A stretch of DNA of 64,000 nt, taken from Heterocephalus glaber (Eukaryota > Chordata > Mammalia > Rodentia > Bathyergidae). Location: the NCBI RefSeq assembly GCF_000247695.1, contig NW_004624805.1:3631096-3695095 (forward strand). The letters run 5' to 3'. The position numbers and the translations under genes are program-made. Of the stretch, positions 1-11,410 are shown piece after piece. Position 1 is the stretch's first letter. Each line of letters starts with the position of its first letter. The notes below the pieces were generated by a model. That model did no database searches. It saw nothing but the letters and a program-made list of their open reading frames with translations, and had not been told where the DNA came from.

Positions 1-240
1 GAGGGCTAGGGGAAAGGAAAGAAGGGAATGGAATTAATATGAGAAAATGAAAAAATGGAAACAAAGTCTTTGTAAATAGGGAGGGATGAGGGGGTGAAGG
101 GAGGGCTGGGGAAGGGGGAAAAATAAGAACCAAGAGAGATTATGTAAAGGTGCAAATTTCCAATGATGAATGTCATACTGTATACCTAAAATGTACCAAT
201 AAAATAAAATTTAAAAGAAATTAAATCAATGAATAAAAAA
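1..240 (+). mobile_element. L1 3' UTR end (5' end outside window)
   Basis: Purine-rich sequence with G runs (63-118), then the TATACCTAAAATGTACCAAT stretch and an AATAAAATAAAATTT A-rich tail. The same kind of terminus appears reverse-complemented near 47.6 and 55.1 kb. This layout is that of a rodent-type L1 3' UTR with its polypurine tract and poly(A) end. No ORF2 coding is left in the window, so the element is cut by the window edge. Confidence 0.75.
63..118 (+). other. G-rich polypurine tract of the L1 3' UTR
   Basis: Five or more runs of three to five G separated by short purine spacers (GGGAGGG, GGGGG, GGGAGGG, GGGG, GGGGG). It meets the usual G-quadruplex pattern on the plus strand. 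Such tracts are a known property of mammalian L1 3' UTRs. Confidence 0.6.
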
Positions 241-263
241 TTTATGAAACATAAAAAAACTGA

Positions 264-322
264 GCCACACCTGCCTCACAAGCACAAGGTCCTGCATTTG
301 ATCACTGGTACAAAAAAAAAAG
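264..322 (+). mobile_element. 5'-truncated tRNA-Ala-like SINE
   Basis: Starts inside the tRNA-like region (GCCACACCTGCCTCACAAGC) and runs through a decayed B box (TTTGATCACTGGTAC) into an A tail. The A box is missing. AAAACTGA occurs just before it (256-263) and just after it (323-330), a short target-site duplication. Confidence 0.7.
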
Positions 323-325
323 AAA

Positions 326-1827
326 ACTGAACAGTTTTTAAGCTGTACAATAAAGGGGCTAACGCCAATTTAACATTAAATATATATTTTAGGTTTTTAT
401 CCTTTGGTTGACATTTCAGAAAGCTGTTGAAAAAGCTTGAGGAAACCTCATTTTAAGTCAGTTGTTTAGAATTTTAAACTATCAACTTTCTGGTACATTT
501 ACATATACATAATTGATATGTTTATAACAATTGCACGTGTTCATAAGCCCTATTCAAAAGAAAAGCAAATTCCCTCAAGTTGACATTTTAATTTTCTGAC
601 ATAGGTTATCCTCATTCCTACAAACTTTATGTATTTATTATTTCCTTTTCTTTAAATCATCATCCAGCCTGTGATCTCCCTGAAGTAACTTTATCAGCAG
701 AATTTAATGGGGAACAAAATTCCAAAGCAAAACTGTGATTTTCAGGGTTCCAGATCAGGCATGACAAGCACAGTATGAAATGGTAGGTTTGGAACTAGGA
801 GATAATAACTAAAAGTTGCATATTTACTATCATTATTATTCAAAATTGTTTTGGAGATTAGGTTAAAACACAAGGCAAATATTCAATAATATAAATGCCA
901 GAAAACAATAGGTAGTTTATATTATTTGCACTTCTTATAGAAAACCCAAGAAGCTATCTTAAAGCATATTTTTAATTAGATAAAGTGACAAGATGTAAGA
1001 TAAATATACAAATATTAAGGCTTTTCTCTAATATCATAGTGGTTTGAAGAGCAAACGTTTACTTCTTGTTAACATCACATAAAAGCTGAGATTTGGTGTT
1101 GGGAGACACCTCTGCGTGGATCTTTCATGTTCCTGCGTGTCTTTCTGGGTATGCTAAACATACAGGGCTTGGTCATTTCCTACCCATCATTTTCTCAGGG
1201 TTGTGTTTACTGTGGGCAACCTTGAAAGAGGTAATTTCTACTTCTGGGGCAAAGAGCAGGTTTGCCCACTGCTTGCTATGAAATAATAGGATTTCAAGCC
1301 CAGTGTTCTTTTCCTGTAATGAAACCTTCTGTTTGTCCAGTCATTCATCTAGGCCCATTTGCATTACCACTGTCAAAATGAAATCTCAGGGAGTGGACTC
1401 ATGCATGCTGACATTCTCACTTAAGCTTTTTCTATAATGGTCTTTGGTCTCTGACCTCGATGCTTTCTCTCAGTATCCATGAAACTGGCAAGTTAACATG
1501 TTGGCTTGAGTGTAAAGTAAGATACGAGATTCTTCATGGTTCCCAACAATTGGCTGCTGCTCTGCTCCAAACTATAGGTTGGCTGGAAGTCTGCTTCACA
1601 AGCATTCTAATTCTGGGATCTAGGCTGGAGGGCAGCCCTTACACAGACAACTTCATGCTAGAGAGGAGACCCCCAAGAGGCTAAGTGTTATCACACAACT
1701 CAATTTAAAACTTCTGCTTGGATTAACTCATTTCATGTCCAATCACATTCTTTGCTCAAAGCAAGTCACACGGCCAGGCCAAATCCGGAGAGGGAGCATG
1801 CCTCATCTCTGACGGTATTGTAAAAGG
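326..1827. other. Unassigned AT-rich sequence
   Basis: No gene or clear repeat is seen. The stretch 1450-1800 has a weak feel of an old DNA-transposon or LTR remnant but I could not match it to a family. The short open frames at 1093-1281 and 1460-1684 have no recognisable protein features. Confidence 0.5.
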
Positions 1828-2270
1828 TTAGGGTTTGGATGTGGTTTACTATCCAAGGTCCCCGTGTTGGAAGCTTAGCTCCAAGGAGAGGGTTTTGGGA
1901 GGTGGTGAAACTTGTAAGAGATACAGCCTAGAGGAAGATCCACAGGTAATTGGGACATACCCTTGACAGGGATTAAGGTAGCTATTGTGTGATGTGTTGG
2001 TAATTCAAGAGAAAGGATTGCTATACGAGCCTGAGCCTGATACCACACAACTTCTGCGGCTTCCTTTCAAGGTGTGATCTCTTCCTCAGGCTCATGCTTC
2101 CACCATTGCTATACACCATCCTGTGACACAGCTGAGAGAGCCCTCTTCAGGTCTGAGCTGATACCAATACCTTGAACCTTCACCACTGTGAGTAAAATAA
2201 ATTTCTTTTTCTTCGTAATCTGCCTGCCTCAACCATTTCATTATAGTGGATGAAAAGCTGACTAATAACA
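1828..2270 (+). mobile_element. MaLR-type (ERV-L related) LTR, old
   Basis: Begins TTAGGGTTTGGATGTGG and ends with AGTAAAATAAATTTC, then a TTTCATTATAGTGGATGAAA...CTAATAACA terminus. This is the order found in the other MaLR LTRs of the window: TGGTTTGGATG start, C-rich middle, AATAAA signal, TTATCACAG-type end. About 440 bp, a normal solo LTR length. No clear target duplication remains. Confidence 0.65.
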
Positions 2271-2384
2271 AATTATATTCAACAAGTGTGGATGTCTAAT
2301 CTTCTTACCAAACAAGGAGTAGGTTATAGCCAGTAGAAGAGTCTACCTTACCCATGTCAGCCAGTTAGCTATAAATGGAAAATA

Positions 2385-2515
2385 AAATCCTCTTCATAAT
2401 GGCAAAAACTATTAAAATAATACATTTAGCAAAAATTATAATATCAGTATTAAAAACTTTCTCGAAGGACATAATACCTCAATAAATGAAAACATGCCAT
2501 GTTACTTGATGGAAA
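2385..2515 (+). mobile_element. Ancient L1 ORF2 fragment
   Basis: A-rich sense-strand text (CTCTTCATAATGGCAAAAAC ... ATGCCATGTTACTTGATGG) resembles the part of L1 ORF2 around the conserved GACATCCCATG...TGGAT region. It is badly decayed and has no open frame. Recognition is by pattern only. Confidence 0.5.
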
Positions 2516-2894
2516 AATAGATGAATGGATCCCTTGATTTATGCCAGAGGGATGAGTTTGTGGAGAGGCTAGGGGAATGTTTCTTTTTTCTTCGTATTGT
2601 TTCTTTACATCTTGATATTGTTTGACAATGGAGTTCAGTCTAATAGCAATTAAGAAACCAGAGAGTCCAAAAAAATATTTTAAACCTTGTCTAAATTTCC
2701 ACTAGAAGATGGCATGGTTCAGGCTGCTAAGTGCATGTACATAAAGAATGAACAGTTGACTTGCTCATTAGGCTCAGGGATGAGGGGGAAGCTAGGTAGT
2801 CAGGGACCAACAGGCATCACCATTGCTCATTACTCTCCAAACCATCTGGGCATTCTTCTGAAGATTCCTCACTGTTTTTTTTCTATACAGCAGC

Positions 2895-3243
2895 TGCTGT
2901 AGTTTGGACCTGAAATGTTAGTGTTAGAGGCTTGGTCCCCAGCTCATGTACTGTTGGGAATGGTGGAGCCTGTAGGAAGTGGGCCTAGTGGAAGGAAGTT
3001 AGGTAGTTGGAGGAGTGTCCTTGTTGAAAGGGACACTGGGACCCTGACACCGTCCCCCCCTCCCGCCCCGCCGTTGCTTCCCAGCTGTCATGAGCTGGGC
3101 AGTTTCTTCTGCCACAAGCCCCTACCAGATGTGATGCCTCAGCACAGGCCCAAACACAATGGAGCCAAGTCTTCCTGCTGCTGTGAGCCGAGAAAGCTCC
3201 CTTCCTTACCAGTCACCTCAAGCATTTTGTCACAGTGATGGAG
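2895..3243 (+). mobile_element. MaLR-type LTR
   Basis: Starts TGCTGTAGTTTGGACCTGAA, then GGCTTGGTCCCCAGCTCATG, a C-rich block, TGTGAGCCGAGAAAGCTCCC and a final GTCACAGTGATGGAGA. All are landmarks of the MaLR LTR family repeated elsewhere here. The open frame at 2915-3238 lies wholly inside it and is not a gene. Confidence 0.75.
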
Positions 3244-3548
3244 AGCCAAGGGTGGCACCTGAAACACAAATCTGATGGTAGGTACTCACGTATATATCAA
3301 GGTTAGGTGCAGGTATATTGCAAACAACAGGGGTCCGCGTTCCTCAGTGCATTTATATGGAAAACAACATCCACCAAAGGAACCATATCGTCCCTGTCTC
3401 ATTTCAACAGCATTTACATCAAATATCTTATTTTTAGGTAGGTAGATTTTATCACTACAGAGTGCAATTCTCTGTAGCACATGATATTAAACATATAGGA
3501 ACATATTAAGAGATTTTAATGAAAATATTTTGTAAAAACTAATCCTTT

Positions 3549-3645
3549 GGCCAGGGATTTAGCTCAGTGGTTTCCGCGCCTGCTGCACAAGTGCAAGGAC
3601 CCAAGTTCGATCCCCGGTACCAAAAACAAAAAACAAACAAACAAA
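3549..3645 (+). mobile_element. tRNA-Ala-like SINE, full length
   Basis: GGCCAGGGATTTAGCTCAGT (A box), GTTCGATCCCC (B box), CGGTACC end and an A/C-rich tail. Flanked by AAAACTAATCCTTT (3535-3548) and AAAACGAATCCTTT (3646-3659), a 14-bp target-site duplication with one mismatch. It is a SINE and not a tRNA gene: there is no acceptor-stem pairing and the tail is long. Confidence 0.9.
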
Positions 3646-3688
3646 AAAACGAATCCTTTAAAAATTGTTATGTTCATTTATTTATTTT

Positions 3689-3767
3689 TACAATTCTAGG
3701 GATTGAACCCAGGGCCTTAAACATGCTAGGCAAATGCTCTACCTACCATTTAGCTACACACCTGGCT
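3689..3767 (-). mobile_element. ID-like SINE
   Basis: Reverse complement of the tRNA-Ala-derived ID layout: CTAGGGATTGAACCCAGGGC (B box, reversed), ATGCTAGGCAAATGCTCTAC (anticodon arm) and TTTAGCTACACACCTGG (A box side). Confidence 0.85.
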
Positions 3768-3839
3768 CAGCAGTGCTTTGAATCACTGGAGAAATTCTCA
3801 GGGAACTATCCATTCTGTGTGCTGCCAAAGTTTATCTGA

Positions 3840-5394
3840 GAGATTACTTAGAGGCTATCCTAGCGCTTTTATTTCTCAGATTCTACAGCCAGGCAAAGAA
3901 TGTCTTACCTGATGTTATCATGGTTTGAGTTTTGCAAAAGATCAAATCATCGTATTTACTTACTAGTAGCTGGGCGCATCTTGTGGTTGTGCCTAGGAAT
4001 CTGGTGTTATCCTGTGTGTTTCTGCATGACTTGCAGTTAAAGATGGAGTAGAAAAAAGAGCTGTTTTCCCAAGCCGTGGGGATACAACTAAACCTAATAA
4101 TACCTTTGAAGCTCTTTCAACATTCTTCTGAACAAATGGGCTAAAAAAATTGATTAAAAATGCACATTTACTAGTGTTCCAGCAACATAGAATTCACAGC
4201 AAGGAATTTGGCAGGGGGAAAAATCAGTTATTCACTGCTAAGCATTCTAAACCCTGCTAGGCAATCTATGAGGATTATTTACATGATTATCAAGGCAGCC
4301 AATCCCATGGAAAGTTCTAGAGTCTGTGCTTTATTTTGTGAAGGTTTGAATGCTTATGACAAACTTATGTGCAGCTCAAGTTTGTTATCAAAAGGAAAGA
4401 TATTTTGGCTGAAGAATGCAAGGAACTCATTTTTAGAACTACTAATGAAACTACTAATTACTTCAGATTTTCAAAACTAATATTTTCAAAACTAATATTT
4501 TCCATTGGTAGTTGGGATATTTGGCGATACATTTGGAATTTTGTATACAGAACCTGAAATTTTAAGAGGAAACATCAATAGTAATGTGTACTAAGTATAC
4601 GTCAGGCAGTTATAACTAAAATCCAGCTAAAGGGAAGTGGATTGTTGCTTAAATTAGTCCCTTCTCTTTCTGACTTAATTCCTGAAAGTGTTTGCAGGGG
4701 GGAAATGTAAAATATCATCTAGTCTGCCTGCAAGATAAATTCAGACCGTATCTTCCTGATATTATGGTAGATAATTCCATTGGGAAGTTTGGAGGAAATG
4801 TTTTTACCCACTTAAATTTTATATTTGCCATATAATTCTCAAGAAGAGATTTGGAGAATCAGATTTGATTCACAACTTCCAGAAAATAATTTGGAAATTT
4901 TTTGGATAAAATAGGTTCTAATTTTACCCAAGATAAGTAAGCAAGCCTTGCATGTCCTTATGTAACTTTTATCGACTGTTTGTAAGACCTTTTTCTCTAA
5001 TTTGTGTGTTTCTGGCTATGAGAATAAAAGATTAGACTGATGTAAAAAATGACCTACATTGTGTTCTTGCTTCCACACTCCCCTCTAAACTCTTTCAGAG
5101 AAAGATCATTGGTAAAGTTAATATGCACATAATGTCATACAGCTAAAGTCAAAAGCATGTATCTCAAGATAAAAGTTAAATATGCATTCTAACATAGAAT
5201 TGCTTTTATTTATTTTAGTTACAATATTTAATTTATTCTACAATTTCACCTGGAATCCAAGAAAACCAAGGTTTTGAGAAAGGGAGTAGGTTACAATGAT
5301 TCTTGGACCATTTTTTACTGCTTCAAGGAACGTATTCCTCTCTGGAGCAATAGAGAGCCAGTTCAATTCCCAGTACATGCTCTATGTTTTGTGC
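3840..5394. other. Unique AT-rich sequence
   Basis: No gene or family-level repeat recognised. It holds a perfect two-copy tandem of a 15-mer, TTTTCAAAACTAATA, at 4468-4497. The frames at 4208-4480 and 4369-4557 show no domain. Confidence 0.5.
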
Positions 5395-5715
5395 TTCCAC
5401 GCCTTCACGAATAATGCCTCCTTCTCTGAAATTCACTTTTCCCCAACTTATTAGCTAAACTAATTCCTCGTTATCCTTCACATCTCGGATCAAGCGAGCC
5501 ATTTGCTCAGGCAGCCCAGTTCTGATGGCATGGCCTTCCATGCGCTCCCATACCACTCACTAACCCGGGAGTGCGTTTTCCATAATTTACACACCCTGTG
5601 CTGCTCAGGACCGTATTCTGTCCAATTTTTTTCTGTGATGTCCCTCACAGAGTACCTGCTGCATGAGTGCATCTCAGTATCCACTGAGTGCCAGTGTTTG
5701 TAGATGAATGCACAT
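5395..5715 (+). mobile_element. L2 LINE 3' end
   Basis: Follows the L2 3' region in order: CTTCCACGCCTTCACGAATA, TCGTTATCCTTCACATCTCG, a CCATGCGCTCCCATACCACT block, CACCCTGTGCTGCTCAGG and a GAGTGCCAGTGTTTGTAGAT end. Old and diverged. The opposite-strand open frame at 5490-5816 is a by-product. Confidence 0.6.
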
Positions 5716-6088
5716 AGGTCCGCAGGCCACAGTGAGGAGGAGTCAATGATGAACTCGGTAGTCTCCCCAGTGACAGTCAGGAGAGGCCCTAGAGAAGAGG
5801 AGACACCAAACAGCATTCGAGTGGAAGAGGTTATGCAAAAGGGAAACTGAACGGAGCATGAAGAGCAAGAATCTCAGCCAGGAGAAAAGTATGCATAGGG
5901 AGGGAAAGGAATCAAGAAAAGAGGCAAAAGGCAGGCAGGTTTAAGGCCATGAGAAACCCTGGGGACTGTGGCAAGCTGAAAGAGTATGAGTCACTTAAAG
6001 AGGAGGCAGTAGCTTTCCATGTGGAAACTTGGAGGCTAATACTAAGAGATCTTTTTCTTTTTTAAAACAGTTTAGAAGTTGCATATAT

Positions 6089-6213
6089 GCCAGGTGTGAC
6101 GGTACATGCCTGTAATCCCAGCACTTGGGAGACTGGGGCAGGAGGGTTGCCATGAGTTTGAAGCCAGCCTGAACTACATAGTGAGACCATGTCTCAAAAG
6201 AAAAAAAAAAAAA
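6089..6213 (+). mobile_element. B1-like SINE
   Basis: GCCAGGTGTGACGGTACATG, then TGTAATCCCAGCACTTGGGA, GTTTGAAGCCAGCCTGAACT, ACATAGTGAGACCATGTCTC and an A tail. This is a 7SL-derived rodent B1 monomer without an ID tail. Confidence 0.9.
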
Positions 6214-6307
6214 GCTGGGCCGGGATTTAGCTCAGTGATTTCACCGCCTGCCTGGCAAGCACAAGGACTCAAGTTCGATTCCCGGTACCAAAAAAACACC
6301 CCAAAAA
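6214..6307 (+). mobile_element. tRNA-Ala-like SINE inserted in a B1 A tail
   Basis: GCTGGGCCGGGATTTAGCTC start, AGTTCGATTCCCGGTACC end, A-rich tail with CACCCC. It begins inside the poly(A) of the preceding B1, so the flanking repeats are A-rich and no clear target duplication can be read. Confidence 0.85.
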
Positions 6308-6631
6308 ACTGGATTTGAAATCTTTCAGTTTTAGATGTTGGCGAATAATATAAAGTCTTAATAGGTAGAAACACACAAGGGGTACTCAAAATATACAGTG
6401 AATGTTTAAATTCAAAACATTATGGTGAAAGGCACACTGCCATTAGCCCCCTCAGAAATCCGACCCCCCTTGCTTCAAACACTTACTACATCATTCTTGC
6501 CACTTTTTGAAGCAGTTCTGGAGTCCTCTTTTGTGTGTGGGTTGTGTATGATTAAAAATATGGTGAATGCTTTTTGCTGTGTGCCACCGAACAGAAAAGC
6601 AGGCTTTTAAAACCCTACAGTGCGTCCTCGC

Positions 6632-6832
6632 CCGCCTTATTCACTGGATCCGGCTCTTCCCCAAGTCAAAATGACCATAAAAGGTAAACATTTTGAACTG
6701 ATTCAGGACATCAAGGCAGCGATGACATAGCAACTAAAGACATAGAAGAGGATTTCCAGAAGTGCTTCAGAAAGTGGCAAGAAATATGAGATGTGTTTTC
6801 CAAGTGAGGGGGAATATTTTGAGGTAGATTAA
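6632..6832 (+). pseudogene. Mariner-family transposase C-terminal remnant
   Basis: Translated in shifting plus frames, the stretch gives a KGKHFELIQDIKAA-like segment, then DFQKCFRKWQE, then an SEGEYFE motif near 6810. A C-terminal motif of this kind (DFQ-CF-KW, then G-YFE) is typical of one mammalian group of Tc1/mariner transposases. A stop and at least one frameshift interrupt it, and the catalytic DDD/E core is upstream and not recognisable. An AT-rich tail runs on to about 6870. This is a dead DNA-transposon relic, not a gene. Confidence 0.6.
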
Positions 6833-6869
6833 TGGCGTCTTTTACTGTAATAGATTTTTAAAACTTTAA

Positions 6870-9444
6870 ACAATATTTCATCACATCTTGTACACCCTAG
6901 GGCTAAATTTGTCTGACACCTTTTCTATATCCCTAATCTCTGGAAAACAAATCCCCTTGACACAGTAGGCCAGTGGTCAGATGGCAGTCTGGGAATTATG
7001 TGGAAACATCCACTTTATCTCCGTGGCATTTCCTATTGACCTGTACTTACTGACGACAGCATGTCCCCAGTATGAATGCTCTCCCTCAGTGTGAGAACTC
7101 TGCTGAATTTGTGGGGAACCCTAAGGAATTTCACACTCCTGCATGAAATGGAAAGATCTGGAAAAAATCACTCTAGATAGTTTCATCTCACACTTTAAGA
7201 AAATCACCAGGGGAGAATGTAAAGGAAAAACAACAAAAGACCCAAAGACAGAAACATGGCGGATATTTACTGTCAGAGCACTTGAGGGAGAAGGGGGAGA
7301 GGGGACAGTCAAACGAGGAGTTTGCTGTTCAGCTGAGGGATGAGGCAAAGGGGTCATTGGTCAGAAGCATGCTTACATATTTCTTTAGCACATTTGTTGC
7401 TATTAATAAAAGAAATGAAAAGAAAGTTTAGTGGCTGTTACAATATTTTTCAACCTTCTTGTGTGAATGTTCAAGAGTTAACATCCTTTGACAAATAATC
7501 CAGTATGAGAAAAAAGATTTGAGGCTGGTCTCACATCTGCTTTCCTTTAACCTTTCTACACAGGAAAAACAGTCCCGATGACTTTGCCCAGTTTTTAAAC
7601 TTGGAATTGTCTTCCACGGGACAGAAAGGGCCTCACACACATTGAGATTAATCTCGTGGTGTTGAAACTCCTGGAAACCTGGCCTGGACTTTCTTCCTTA
7701 AGTTGGAAACCTACAGAAGAAAGCTGTGCAATTAGTAGACAAATGTGGGGAAATTTTCAACCTTTAGCATCTCAGAATATACACATAAAAGAGCGACGGC
7801 ATAACCTTAGTAGTTTGGACTAAGGATGGTTTCTCGTGCTGGTTGCTCCGTTTTAACTTGCACTCTGAAACATTGCTGGAAGCAGTACAATTGTGACAGT
7901 CCCTGTAGAAAAATAACTTGGCAATGTGCTTCAAGAACCACAAAATAGCCTGGCTCGGAGTCTTTTGGAATTTAATTTGAAATTTATAAAATAAGAAAAC
8001 CCATGAACATAAGAGTTTTTGTGTTGCCTGTATTTATAAGACACCAAGGGTACCTATAGGGGCATTAGTTCAGTACATTGTTTTCGGTTGGTATCCTGAG
8101 CAATGGAGCCTCAGGTGCGGATTCTTGGGAAGGGATTTAGTTAGTGCTTTCCGGGAGTGAGGCCACAGGGGCCGACAAAGAAGCTGGATGAGTGTGTAGG
8201 TTTGGCTGAAGTCTGGTCTCAGGCTGAGCCCACAGGGAACTGGAGCATGAACAGCCCCACAACATTGCCCTGCCTTGAAGCAAGGGGACATGGCTGTTTG
8301 CTCAGTACCAGTGACTGGCTGGCTGCCACCTCTAGGGGAGGAGACATAATCCTTCCTGAGTATCCAGGTGAGGCAATCCAGACTGACAACTCTGGAGAAG
8401 CTTTGAATTCAGTACCTGGAGAGGGAAGCCCTGCTTGGAAAGCAGCTGTATAAATGTAGACCTCTCCTATCCAGGTCGGAGGGTGAGGCAGATGTGTAGA
8501 GTCTAGTTCAATTCATGCCCAAGGCTAGCATGTATCTAGGTCAGATCTCCTGGACCAGAGGGCTGGGTCTAGTCTCCTTTTTCTGAGAACAGGATGTTCC
8601 TGTGTCTGTGAATGGCTTCTTCCAGTGGGAGCTGCTAAACTATTTCTCCAATACTCCATGGTCCTTCCCTCCACCCCACCTTCTACTACCACTCTGGCCA
8701 GACATGAATAACTGAAGAGACTGACAAAAGCAAAAACAGAGATGCTGACTGTGGGCGGAAAGCAGAAATCTGGCTTATACTTGTTCAAAGGTTGAGGAAT
8801 ATGTCTGTTTTTCTGGTTAGTGCTACCCTGATGTATCACAGTAACAGAGCGGCTGAATCAGAAACAGGTCTCATCTCCTTTGGGAACATCTGTCCTGTTC
8901 TGGGGAGCGTGTGACTTTTAATTGAAAAAATATGCTCCTCTGTACAACCCTTTGAATGACACAGGCAGTGGAGAATTAGGCTGGGTTTTGCCTATGATCT
9001 ACTTAGCTTTAGTTTCCATTTTTAATTTTTTTGTTTGTCTTCCCAGGCCATTTTAAAGAGAAATTGGGAGGAATTTCAAAGCTATCAGGAATGGCCAGTT
9101 TTCTGCCAAGTTCACTCAAAGGAGTTTTAAACTGGAAATCAAAAAAGTATTTACATATTGGAGAACTTTTTTTTAAGAATACTTTTAAATGAATATCATT
9201 AGTAGAAAAGACTTTCTGTATAAACCAGATATTTTTATTTCTACATACACTTTAGAAATAAATGACAAATATGTAAATTTAACAGTAATAAATTAAATCT
9301 ATTGAGGTTTTTCTACCTCAAGCCTCAAAAATATTTCAGAGACAAGGGGGTCTGGTGGGTTTTTAGCAGCATGTGAGGAAAAGGTGTAAAAATTCAGGAG
9401 AGACCCAAGAGTTTAAGTGCTTATGTTCTTTCACTTCAAATTTC
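6870..9444. other. Unassigned sequence
   Basis: Mixed unique DNA without a recognised gene. Frames at 7121-7357, 8157-8453 and 8525-8839 have no domain, no homopolymer-free conserved core and no good splice context. The GC-richer part near 8050-8560 may be an unrecognised LTR, but I cannot show it. Confidence 0.45.
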
Positions 9445-9545
9445 TACCACTTAGCATTTGTGACTTGCACAAGGTACTCACTCCTTCCAAGCCTCAGTTT
9501 CTTCACTTATGTAATGGGGATGAGATTCTTTCCTCCTTAGGGCAG
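9445..9545 (+). mobile_element. MIR core fragment
   Basis: TGTGACTTGCACAAGG, then CCAAGCCTCAGTTTCTTCAC and GTAATGGGGATGAGATTC match the MIR core and 3' half (accounting for loss of bases) in the plus orientation. Confidence 0.7.
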
Positions 9546-9570
9546 AATGGGGATGGCAGGGAGCCAGGAT

Positions 9571-9775
9571 AACTTTCCCACTGGCTCTGGAGCCACACAG
9601 TTGCTATGTGACCTCAGGCCCAGTAGGTCTGCTATGTCTCAGTTTCCTTCCCCTAAAGTAAGCACAGTAAGAGCACTTATCTCCTGGAGTGTGACGTAAG
9701 GACTAACGAGCCAATACCACTGAAATGCTTGGAAAAGTGCTTGGCACACAGGAAGCATCCGAACAACATTGGTAC
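9571..9775 (+). mobile_element. MIR, nearly complete
   Basis: In order: CTGGCTCTGGAGCCACACAG, TGTGACCTCAGGCCCAGTAG, TCTCAGTTTCCTTCCCCTAA, and AAAAGTGCTTGGCACACAGG, GAAGCATCCG. These are the successive MIR landmarks (tRNA-related head, core, GTGCTTGGCACA tail). Confidence 0.8.
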
Positions 9776-10170
9776 TGATTTTTTAGATATTGTTGTGGTT
9801 TTAAATTAGGTAATGTAGGTAAAGAAAATGATGAGTGTGCAGTAATAAGTGCTCTAACAAGGACGTGAGCTGTATGTATTTCACAGCACAAGATGTTTTC
9901 TATATGGATGCAAATTATGTTTTTTTATTTGATGCTATCATTTTGGGCAAATGTATCACATTACAGGACAAGACAACAGAGGGAGTGTCTATGTGAAATA
10001 GTCAAATGAATGAATGTCTAAATGATCTCTCTAAATTCATATTTTGATTGATACATCTTTGATATATCTTCTTTCATTCTTATTCAAAGAATATAAATTA
10101 TTCTTTTAGCATGAACCCCAACATTAAAACATAACAGTCAGTAAGAAACAAATTTTGGTAAAAATTAGCC

Positions 10171-10203
<33 letters not shown>
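10171..10203 (+). repeat. (AG)n microsatellite
   Basis: Thirteen pure AG dinucleotides followed by an imperfect GGGAGAGA end. On the opposite strand it encodes the run of Ser-Leu in the frame at 10098-10469, so that frame is spurious. Confidence 0.95.
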
Positions 10204-10261
10204 ACTATGAGAATAAACATAGAGGTCATATAAAATGATTTCATGAAAATAATAACAGCAC

Positions 10262-10611
10262 ACTTTGGATCTGGAATGATCCCGAAGGCCCATATGTTCA
10301 AGGCTTGGTCCCCAGCAGTATTTTTGGGAGGTGATGGGGTCTTTAAGAGGTGGGGCCTCATGGAAGGTTTTAGGTCTTTGGAGGTTTGTTCTCGAAGGGA
10401 ACTGTAGAACGCTGGTTTCTTCTCTCTTGCTTTCTGGCCATGATGTGAGCAGCTTGTTCTACTGGACACTTACTGCCAAGTGTGCTGCCTCACCATAGGC
10501 CTGGAGCAACGGGGCCAATTGGTCACCAACTGGGATCTCCAAACAGATCCAAAATAGCCCTTTTCTCTTTATTATCTCAGGTGTTTGTCATAGTCACAGA
10601 ACGCTAACACA
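10262..10611 (+). mobile_element. MaLR-type LTR
   Basis: CTTTGGATCTGGAATGATCC, CAAGGCTTGGTCCCCAGCAG, GGGAGGTGATGGGGTCTTTA, GGTGGGGCCTCATGGAAGG, then a C-rich block and GTTTGTCATAGTCACAGAAC, GCTAACACA. All the MaLR landmarks are in order, about 350 bp. Confidence 0.8.
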
Positions 10612-11188
10612 AATATGTAGCTTAGGAAGTGCAGTCTAACTGGTATCTTCAGTTGGTCTTAATTCCAGACATACAAACACCTAAGTTTCCTTTTTGTTTA
10701 TTTCAAGACCAAACATTAACAAGGAATGTGCATACATTGAAATTGATTTGCAAAGTAATGATGATAGTACAAGTGCTTCTGCTCTAACTTGAAATATATT
10801 TTCTTTAAAAATGTTGTGCTCTATAAAAAAAAAGCACACACACAAAGTTATATTAAACTGAGTTTAGGAAAAAAATAAGGTGGGAGTAGGCCACTTAAAA
10901 CTGCAGCTTGTCTAACCAGAGCAGTACAAAAACAGAAAGTCAGTTCCTGGAACAATAACCTCAGGAGCCCAGTGCAGCTAGAAAATGCCACAGTGGAACA
11001 ACAGAGTGGCGATGCTGGCAACATCTTGATGCAGGCAAGGCTAGAGGTAGGGGCACCTGTGGGCTGCTGGTAACTGGCCCACAGGAGGTGCGAACCACCC
11101 AGGCTGGGCTTCATTTCCCTGGGGAGGGTGCCCCAGAGGCCATATCAGCCAGCTTTCCATGCTGGGACACAAAATCCGACATCCAGAA

Positions 11189-11410
11189 CTTAAGGGAAGA
11201 GAGGGTTCATTTGGGTCATGTTTCAGGGGATTCAGTCCATGGTAGGCTGGCTTCAAGGCAGGAACATTATGATGGAAGGGTGTGGTAGAGCAGAGCTGCC
11301 CAGTTCATAGTGGCCTGGAAGCAGAGAAGGGGAACAATGCCAGAGAGAAGGGGCAGCCCCCTCCAAGGCCACACTGCCTCCATGACCATCTAGATACGCC
11401 CGGGAGTGAG
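11189..11410 (-). mobile_element. MaLR-type LTR fragment
   Basis: CTTAAGGGAAGAGAGGGTTC, ATTCAGTCCATGGTAGGCTG and GAACATTATGATGGAAGGGT correspond to the reversed MaLR 3' portion seen in full at 43.4 and 60.3 kb. The left end (reversed 3' terminus) is missing and the right part is hard to align. Confidence 0.5.

Noticed and set aside
3549..3645. tRNA-Ala gene call at this and the seven similar loci
   Set aside because: A and B boxes are present, but the acceptor stem does not pair, an A-rich tail follows and target duplications flank the copies. They are SINEs.
10098..10469. 123-codon minus-strand frame
   Set aside because: Its middle is the (AG)n microsatellite read as Ser-Leu repeats and its 5' part is a MaLR LTR.
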